A DNA stretch of 18,323 nt, taken from assembly GCA_026770585.1 (NCBI GenBank), contig MU646763.1:249506-267828 (forward strand). The letters are read 5' to 3'. Shown here one piece after another: positions 9,401 to 16,500 of this stretch (positions are counted from its first letter, which is position 1; each line of letters starts with the position of its first letter). The stretch comes from Baffinella frigidus (Eukaryota; Cryptophyceae; Cryptomonadales; Baffinellaceae). Position numbers and translations under genes: made by a program. The notes beneath the pieces were generated by a model. The model did not search any database and was not told the DNA's origin. It saw only the letters and a program-made list of their open reading frames with translations.

Positions 9401-10764
9401 CCATCACCTGCACGGTGTTACGACCTTGAGTGCTTGACCACGTTTCAAAAAGCGTAGGGGCCTATCATGCTTGATCGAGGTGCTTTCTGGGGGTGATGAA
9501 GAAGAGGAACGAAGATGACCTGCACCACCTGCCCCGCGAAGATGGAGAGCTCATCCTCCTCCTGCGCCTCATAATCATACAGCGCCGCGGCCGTGCTCTC
9601 CCCCTGCGCCCCCGCCGCCTCGCCCCCCTCCCGCCCGCCCGTCGATTCCGCAGAAGGCACGCGCGGCATCACCGGGGTGGCGGGCATTGGCGAGTCGGGG
9701 GGCGGCCGCGCGTGCGAGTGCTCGGGCGAGTGGCGCGTCGCGGGCGTGGCGTTGGAGCCGTTGATCCAGGGCGTGGCCGCGGGGGGCGCGGGCGACGGGT
9801 GCGCGTGCCGCCCGGGGGTGGGCCCCGCGCGCTCTGGCGAGGATCGCAGCGAGGTGGGCGACTGGAGCGAGTAGGGCGGCGCCAAGGGCACCCCCCGCTC
9901 AGCCAGGGCTTCAACGTCCGCACGGTGCGCGCGGAGGAGGTCAGCCTTGCCCCCGTGTTTGGTGACCTTGATCTCCAGCAGCCGCGGCTCCTGCTGGGCC
10001 ATCAGGCGCATCGGGATGGCGACTCCCTCTGATTGGTTGGCTGACGTGGAGGAGAGGAACGCGTCCGCGAAGGCGCGCAGATCCGCGTACGCCCCCTGCA
10101 GGGACATGCCCACGTCCACGAGCAGTCCGGAGGGGGACACGCGCAGCGAGCCCTTGAGCCCCAGGTGGCACACGGCCTGCTCGTGCCAGTGCTCGACAGA
10201 CGCGGTCCCCTTGGGCTGGACGACGGTCCCGCAGAACTGCATGAGGTAGAGAGGCTGCTCGAGGGAGATGGCGATGGCGTCGTGGATGGTCTTGCCCCCC
10301 GAGAACTTGCCCTTGCCGTCGATGGGCGCCTTCGTGCCCTTGCGCGGCGACGTGATCTCGCACATCACCGCGTCGAAGGCGCGCACAAACTCCTCACGGT
10401 TGACCTCGCCCGCCCCGCCCGGGAGCGCCAGCGAGTCGAGCAGCTCCTGGATCTCGTCGGGGCCCCAGGACTGCTGCTGGAGGAAGGCGTAGGCGTCGCG
10501 GCGCGCGAGGATCCCCGCGCCACTCCCCGCCATCTGCGAGAAGAGCACGACCGGGCAGCGGTGCTGGAAGCGCCGCTGCAGCTGCTCGAAGGTGGGCTTG
10601 TCCTCGGGGACCATGTCGATCTGGAAGCAGCAGCCCTCGCACATCACCTGCTTGTACTTGGAGCCATCTGCGCGCCGCGCGTCGAGCCACCCCCCCCCCG
10701 ACGCCACCGCGAACTCGTTCTCCTGCTGCGATCGAGGGATCGCCGACATCCGCCCGCCCGTCAT
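6419..10764 (-). CDS. SH3-C2 multidomain protein, four exons, ~925 aa
   Basis: Proposed minus-strand exons are 10764-9520, 9407-8807, 7933-7422 and 6838-6419 (stop TAG). All three junctions are GT-AG and phase-consistent (0, 1, 0), giving 2778 nt. Residues 1-290 are an unrecognised conserved-looking region. It has a CEGCC cluster near 42-46 and a weak EF-hand-like segment at 84-131 whose loop lacks acidic ligands. Residues 300-390 are Pro/Ser-rich. Residues 392-445 form an SH3 domain: ALYDY, DELSIFAGQ, W424 and PGNYL, with the second Trp of the usual WW replaced by Ser. Next come an Ala-rich segment and an acidic Ser/Asp stretch (617-690). Residues 722-895 form a C2 domain: VYVQLIEARDLP, GTSPTWNQAFVF, then DDDLIGTAVIPV. 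The SDPY loop is replaced, so Ca2+ binding may be reduced. SH3 binds Pro-rich ligands and C2 binds membranes or proteins, so a membrane-linked scaffold is inferred. The start at 10764 is the first ATG in frame. The frame stays open upstream to a TGA near 10950, so an upstream exon is possible. Confidence 0.75.
6839..7421 (-). repeat. Intron of the SH3-C2 gene, telomere-like heptamers
   Basis: This 583-nt intron lies inside the C2 domain. The minus-strand donor is AAG then GTGCCG, and the acceptor is CCGCAG before CAA. From about 6852 to 7410 it is almost entirely heptamers: TTTAGGG on plus at 6905-7080, then a long TGTAGGG tract at about 7085-7290, then mixed units. On the sense (minus) strand these read CCCTAAA and CCCTACA. 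Removing it restores an uninterrupted C2 fold, which is the best evidence that it is an intron. Confidence 0.75.
7934..8806 (-). other. 873-nt intron of the SH3-C2 gene
   Basis: The donor is GCAG then GTCTGT at 8806, and the acceptor GCGCAG ends at 7934, both phase 1. It holds a short telomere-like patch at about 8050-8135 (CCCTAAA on plus, so TTTAGGG in the sense strand, the opposite of the other intronic arrays). The remainder is ordinary sequence with no recognised exon. The 8329-8622 plus frame shows no family motif. Confidence 0.6.
9408..9519 (-). other. 112-nt intron splitting the SH3 domain
   Basis: The donor GTGCAG then GTCATC and the acceptor GTGCAG before GTGATG are both phase 0. 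Removal joins SIFAGQVVQ to VMAEHDDGWSLV, a normal SH3 strand transition. It contains no telomere-like repeat and is much shorter than the repeat-filled introns. Confidence 0.75.
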
Positions 10765-10989
10765 GCTTCCCGCGCCGCTGGGGCCCAGCTTCTGTCGCTT
10801 TTGCGCTGCCGAGGGCGCTGCTCCCGAGTGTCCTCGGGGCCGCAGTGCTACCTGCGAGTGGGACGGGCGGGGTCTGAGTGCCGAGCGGGGCCTGGCCTTC
10901 CTCCTGCCGCCTTTTGGCGTCAGGTCTGTGGGTCCTGGTACCAGGCACCGTCAAGGCTGCACGCTTCATTGCGGAATTTCGATCTGATG

Positions 10990-10997
10990 TGACGTCA
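10990..10997. promoter_or_regulatory. TGACGTCA bZIP/CRE-type palindrome
   Basis: A perfect 8-bp TGACGTCA lies about 226 bases upstream of the proposed SH3-C2 start codon. This is the consensus site of CREB/ATF and many plant or algal bZIP factors. One 8-mer can occur by chance, and another copy sits at 4825-4832 away from any gene, so a regulatory role is weakly supported. Confidence 0.25.
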
Positions 10998-11530
10998 GTG
11001 CCAGACAGGCCCCATTCCGGACAGGTCACGCTTCTCAGTGCCGACTGGCCCAGTCAAATATCAATCCCTGCTTACTGGACCGATGATGGCCACCGTCCAT
11101 GCCCTCTCTGTGGTTGCATACCCAGGAAGAGGGCCTATTCCTGGTCCAACGACCCGCCATGTGAGCGAAAACGGAGGGGTGGAAGGAGCGTGGGTCACGA
11201 TCAGGTCGTTGAAGCACAGCCATTGGTGCCAAGCAAATACAACCCTTGCCCCCTGAACTAAACTCGGATCCACCCTGGAGGGGACTAGCGGGCAAACTGT
11301 AGTGGAGACCACCCGCTTGAGATTCAGAGGTCCATCGACTGTGGGACCATATATCCGGGGGGGCGCGCACACCTGAGGTCGCCCCTCGCAGGGTGTTTCA
11401 AAGCTAGGCGCGCGCCGATCGCCGGGTCCGGGGGTCGCCCGCCACACCTAGATCCACCTGTAGACACAACCTCTTGTCAGAACACGACAGAAGATTCCCG
11501 GTTGTCGCTCCCGCGCGTGGCGAGAATTGG

Positions 11531-11965
11531 GGAGGGAGCTACTTGAGGTACGGGCCGGGGGGTTGCCTCAAGAATGCTACTGCGTGCGAAGTGGAAAGTG
11601 GGGGTCGTGAATTGCGAGTTGAGTCCTGGCCTCTCCTCCCCGCCGAAGAGGTCAGGACCTCTTCGGTGCGTCTGCGGGTGCCTGTATGCCCTGAGGGGGG
11701 CAGCATCGTTCCAGTAAGCAGGGAGTGGCACTTGGCTGGCGGTGCTCAGGAACTATGCTTTGTTTCAGAGCCACGCCACGGGAGTCCAGTGCCTGTTTCC
11801 CCAGGGACGGCCCCTGGTCCCAGGGCGGGGCCGTGAATCGCTAAAAGGGGAGAGAGCTGCTGAGGTACGGGCTGGCTTGTTGCCTTGGGGGTCGTGGGTG
11901 CTAGTAGTTGGGAAGTGGAACGTGGGGGTCTTGCGTGGCGTGTTGGGTCCTCCGCTCTCCTCGCT
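11531..11965. repeat. Diverged direct duplication, ~115 bp, 318 bp apart
   Basis: The segments 11531-11643 and 11849-11965 share, in the same order, GGAG(G/A)GAGCT, TGAGGTACGGGC, GTTGCCT, GAAGTGGAA.GTGGGGGTC, GTTG.GTCCT and CTCTCCTC, with small indels between. It looks like an old tandem or segmental duplication in the intergenic region. No frame is conserved between the copies. Confidence 0.6.
11643..11666. repeat. 24-nt near-perfect palindrome (11-bp arms)
   Basis: CCGAAGAGGTC (11643-11653) and GACCTCTTCGG (11656-11666) are exact reverse complements around a 2-nt centre (AG). It could be a dimeric protein-binding site or could extrude as a cruciform. Its function is unknown. Confidence 0.8.
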
Positions 11966-12140
11966 GGAGGGGGAGAAGAGGAGGAGAGCCGCTCGCACCC
12001 CCCAAGGACCGGATTCGGAAAACTCTGATTTAACCCGTGTGAGACGGGCCAAACGGCCATGGCGCGACCGCCTTCTTCGCTGATGGGAACAGCTTCCTGC
12101 TGATTGGAGAGCGAGTTTTGGCAGGGTTCGTACGGCAGCG

Positions 12141-12584
12141 ATGCCCCCGTCGACGGTGCGCCCTCGGGCGGTGCCCACTGTGATTCGGGTCCGTCCAGAA
12201 CAGATCCGGAACCTACCCAAGGTGAACAAAGGCACCGGCGGCGCAGACCCTTTCCTGATCTTCGAGGTGCGCGACCCGGATGGGCATACGCTGGTCGGGG
12301 GCCCGCGCGAGATGAACTGCGAGGCGTGCAAGACGAAACCGCTCAAACGCTGTCTCGAGGGCTACCCCTCTGGCCACTTCACTTTCAAAGTCGACAGTTT
12401 CCAGATCCGTTCCGGCTGCGAGCTGCTGGTGACAGTGCTGGACTTCAAGCCGGCGCCGCTGTCCTCACGAGCGATTGGAAATGCCAGAATTTCGCTCAAG
12501 GAGCTCACGTCCGAGAACGGGGCGAAACGGGAGCTTGCTCTCAGCTTCAAGGTCAGCGGGCCTATGGGTGTGGTCCTACTGTAG
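12141..12584 (+). CDS. C2-domain protein or first exon, 147 aa
   Basis: The frame from ATG 12141 to TAG 12582-12584 reads a compact C2-like fold: VIRVRPEQIRNLP (strand 1 and loop), GGADPFLIFEV (the DPY strand, D36), FTFKVDSFQIRSGCELLVTVLDF (strand 6), then AIGNARISLKEL and ELALSFKVSGPMGVVLL. C2 domains bind lipids or proteins. Here the third loop keeps only D101 of the usual acidic cluster, so Ca2+-independent binding is likely (inferred). Two readings are possible: a complete single-exon gene ending at 12584 with GVVLL as the last strand, or exon 1 of the downstream gene through a donor AAG then GTCAGC at 12552 (phase 0, joining 13537) or ATGG then GTGTGG near 12566 (phase 1, joining 13541). 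An upstream exon through the GGCAG ending at 12138 cannot be excluded. Confidence 0.65.
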   Translation: MPPSTVRPRAVPTVIRVRPEQIRNLPKVNKGTGGADPFLIFEVRDPDGHTLVGGPREMNCEACKTKPLKRCLEGYPSGHFTFKVDSFQIRSGCELLVTVLDFKPAPLSSRAIGNARISLKELTSENGAKRELALSFKVSGPMGVVLL

Positions 12585-12719
12585 GGTCCTTGGGGGGTGT
12601 GAGCGAGGTAGCTCTGCAGGGCCTACCGCACGACAGAGGACTCTACATCGCACTTACCACATGTCGCTCACCCTGCCACCACAATCTTAAACTCTGCGCT
12701 TTCAACCATGTTTCAACCC

Positions 12720-13536
12720 GTCTTTAAATTCTAAACCCTCCTAACCCCCTAAAACCTAAACCATTAACCATAAACCATAAACCATAAACCAAAAACCATT
12801 AACCATAAACCCTGAACCATACAGCCTGAACCCTGAACCCTGCACCCTAAACCTTAAACCCTGAACCTTCAACTCTAAACTCTAAACCCTAAACCCTAAA
12901 ACCTACAACCTCAACCCTAAACCCAAAACATCACGAAAACCTAAACACGAAAACCTTAAACCTAAACACGAAAAACTTACGAAAACCTCAACACGAAAAC
13001 CTTAAACCTAAAAATAATAATATGATATGAACAATACAACCTTTACCCTGCGACATAAACCCTGAACCCTAAAACCTAAACCTTAAACTATGAACCGTCA
13101 ACCCTAAACTCTACAACCTCAACCCGAAACTCCAAAACCTCAAACCTAAACCCGAAACCCGAAACATAAAAACCTAGACCCTAAACCATTCATCATAAAC
13201 CATAAACCATAAACCTTCAACCCTAAACTCTACAACCCAAACCCTAATATCTAAACCCCAAACTCTAAAACCTAAAACCTAAACCCTGAACCCTAAACCA
13301 AAAACCCAAAAACCCAAACCGTGAACAATAAACCATAAACCATAAAACATAAACCCTAAACCATAAACCATGCAACATAAAATGTACGACATAAACCCTA
13401 AACCCCAAAACCTCAACTCCAAAACCCAAACTCCAACCCCTTACCCCCAACCCCTCATCCCAGACCCCAAACCCCAAACCCCAACCCCCAAACCCCAAAC
13501 CCCAAACCCAAACCCCCAACCTCCAAACCGCACCAG
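12720..13536 (+). repeat. Telomere-like CCCTAAA array, probable intron
   Basis: This is about 800 bases of degenerate CCCTAAA, CCATAAA and CCTGAA(C) heptamers. It has a sub-block at about 12930-13015 based on AACACGAAAACCTTAAACCT and a closing CCCCAAA tract at about 13460-13515. It ends directly in the acceptor GCACCAG (13530-13536) followed by an open coding frame. If the upstream donor is at 12552, the intron is 985 nt. Confidence 0.8.
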
Positions 13537-16500
13537 GCAGTGGGCGACATCACGAACACGTTCGGGGGGCGATTCCCGCACGGCACGCAGCTCCTCGGGT
13601 ACCGCGCCGCAACAGAGCACTCAGACGTCCTTCTCGAGATCGAGATCCCGCACCCTGAGTACGTCTTCATCAAGGGGATATCCGAGGCGGAGCAGCTTCC
13701 CGGGTGGGAGTTCCATCTCATGGAGCCGGAGGAGCAGACGCGGTACTTGTTGGAGCTGGTGGCGTCGATGGCTTCGCGCCAGGTCAGCCACGCGTACAGC
13801 ATTCTATCCTCGTCTCTACTGTATGCCTGTATGCTCCTCTCTGCGTGCAGAGTGATGCAAGCCTGCTCCTCTTTCCTCGCAGTAGAGCGGAGCATAGAGT
13901 CATGCAAGCATGCTCCTCTCTACTGTATGCCTGCGTGCTCCCCGCAGAGTCACCCAATCTATGCTCCTCTCTACCGTATGCATGTATGCCGAATCTATTT
14001 GCTGCTCTCTACGGTATGCCAGTATGCTGGAAGAGTGACGGAATGGCGTCTCTCTTGGCAGGAGGCGAAGCGCGTCGAGGAGGCGAAAGAGGAGCACGCC
14101 CGCCGCAAGGCTACACCCTAACCCTTAAACCCTAAACCCGAAACCCTAAACCCTAAACTCTAAACCGCAAACCCTCAACCCTATACCCTAGACCCCAAAC
14201 CCGAACCCCTAAAATCTAAACCCTAAACCCTGAACCCTAAACCCTAAACCCTAAACCCCAAACCCTAAACCCTGAACCCCAAACCCTCAACCCAAACCCT
14301 GAACCCCAAACCCTAAACCCTAAACCCTAAACCCTAAACCCTAAACCCTAAATCAGGCGCAGCGCGCGGCGTTCGTGCGGAGCATGGATAAGAAGCTGAA
14401 TGATCCTGGCGGGCAGCGCACCAACTACTTCGAGCTGCAGGACGTGGTGGGGAATGAGCTTCTAAGAAGAGAGTGGTCCCGCCCCCCTTCCAGCGTGTTT
14501 TCCCTCTCAGAAATGATTTTTTTAGAAGGATTCAGAGGAAAATACGGGAGATAAGGACCGTAAGGACCGTAAGGGAGATAGTGTTGCGCTCACCGCTCGC
14601 CGGGCCTCTTACCGTGCCCGTGTGTGCCCGTGTGTTGGTTGGTAGCCGCGCGTTCAATCACGCCTTGTTCGCCTGCGCCAGACTGCCTCGTCGGTTGAGG
14701 GTTGAGGGTTTGGTGTTGAGTGATTTAGCGTTTAGTGTTTCGTTTTTCTTATGCGTGGGGTGGCGGGTGGCAGGGGGTACACGATGAACAAAGAAGACGG
14801 ATCCGGCGGGTGGAAGCGCACTGGAGGGGGGGGGGGCAAGGACGAGAAGCACCCAGAGGCAGAGCGCGTGCTGGTCCAGCAGTGGCTGGCCTACCAGCGC
14901 ATGTCCCAGGATGCTGACGCCGAGTTGGACCGCTTTGTGCGGGTCAAGCGTTCCAGCCTCGTCCGCGCCATGACTAAGCACCTCCATAGCTGGGCTGACG
15001 ATGGTACCCCATCACCCCCCCTCTCACTGCCCTGCTACTTACACACAGCCTGCCTGCCCCTGCTGCATGCCAGCCTCTGCCTGGCTGATCCTGCTAGCTA
15101 GGCAGGCAGCGGCGTGCTCCCGCAACTGGGCTGACGACGCTACTGCCGCATACTTTCGCTGCCTGCCTGCCCCTGCTACTGACTGCCTCGCTGCCCCTGC
15201 TAGCCAGCCACCTCCACCCGGCCTGCTGTATCAATCTTTGCAGATAGATAGCTGCACGCGTCTCACCATAGCTGCTCTCCAGAGCATGCCCTCGGGTGTT
15301 GCTTGGCCAGAGGGGGTCGGCGGATTCCGCGTGTGAGTTGGTAGCGGGTGAAGGCGGGGTGACGGAGCAGGCGGGGGGGGCGTATGCGACAATACATCAG
15401 CCGCTGAAAGACACACCCCAGCCGCGCACGCAGCCTCCCACGCTTGCTGACGCGTTTCACCTGGGTGGTTCGGCAGGGGGCAAGTACACGGCGGAGCTGG
15501 TGCCGGGGGCGCGCTCGCTCGGCGCAAGCCTCTCGCGAATCATGCCCTCCGCGCGCCTCCCACCCCCCGGGAAGGACCCCCTCGCACCGCTCGCGGAAGG
15601 CCCGCCGGTGAAGACGCTCGAGTGGCGCTACGCCACCGCGGGGGGGAAAGCTGTCATGTTCCTCGCTGATCCGTCGCACACTGAGCGGGACCTCGTGCCC
15701 GGGTTTGCCGAGTTCAAGGAGACGGTGTTGATGCTGCTCCTCGGGGGGGCGACGGAGAGCGTGTGGCGGCAGGACGTCGAGGAGGCGCTCTCAGCGAACG
15801 TGCACGACATAGCCCTCCTCCCGATATTCCAGGGAGCGTGGCTGAAGCGCGACTTCCGGCGGCAGCTCCACTTGCTGACGGCCGCGGTGGCGCGCGCCGA
15901 GCCGGCCGAGCCGATGGGGAGAGGGAGCTTGCTAACGGCCATGCTCAGCGTGCACGACCCCGCGCGCGCCGTGAAGGAGCTTGAGGCGCAGCTGCGCGTC
16001 CTGGAGGCGGTGGAACGTCCGGAGGGTGCCCCGCACTCAGCGGAAGTTGTTGAGTGGGGGGTGGCGAGCAAGCTGAAGGAGAAGGAGCTGGAGACGGCGA
16101 AGCGGCAGCTGAAGCGCGAGCGGAAGCAGAAGAGGGCCGAGCGGATGTCCAAGGCCATGGCGGACGGCGCGCCGGACACAGCTAGCCAGGCGGGCACGCC
16201 GGGCGCGCGCGCGCCCCAGGCCCGTGCGCGCACCTCTGGCAGCAGCCCTGCGCGCGGCAGCGCCACCACGCCGGGGCGGCGCTCCAGCATGAGCAAGGGC
16301 TTCGCCGTGAGGGTGCACGGGCAGGGCGACGGCGATGACATGGCGAGGACGCCGTCTGTGCGCTTCTATGATGATAGTGATCGCGTCGAGGACTGGCAGG
16401 AGTCACCCGCGCGCGCGGGTGACGGTTCCGAGGCCTTGCTTCGCACTCCTGATCGCAGTGGAAGCTTGACTGGGCGGGAGCCTGATGACTTCCGGCGGAT

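Larger units (their letters stand above)
10765..12140. promoter_or_regulatory. Divergent intergenic region between two C2 genes
   Basis: About 1.4 kb separates the proposed start codons of the minus-strand SH3-C2 gene and the plus-strand C2 gene, so both promoters should lie here. Visible elements are a TGACGTCA palindrome (10990-10997), a 24-nt palindrome (11643-11666), a diverged direct duplication (11531-11643 and 11849-11965), an inverted 13-mer (CCCTGCTTACTGG at 11066-11078 and its complement at 11711-11723), and an inverted CCAAT (ATTGG at 12103-12107). No TATA box is convincing. Use as promoter is inferred from position only. Confidence 0.4.

Noticed and set aside
10394-11029. Minus frame in an alternative phase starting MTCPEWGLSG, as an upstream exon of the SH3-C2 gene
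   Set aside because: Its phase does not fit the CGCAG acceptor before 10851, and most of it overlaps the stronger frame of exon 1.
12720-13536. CRISPR-like array
   Set aside because: The unit is about 7 bases with no constant repeat-spacer alternation, and the context is eukaryotic.
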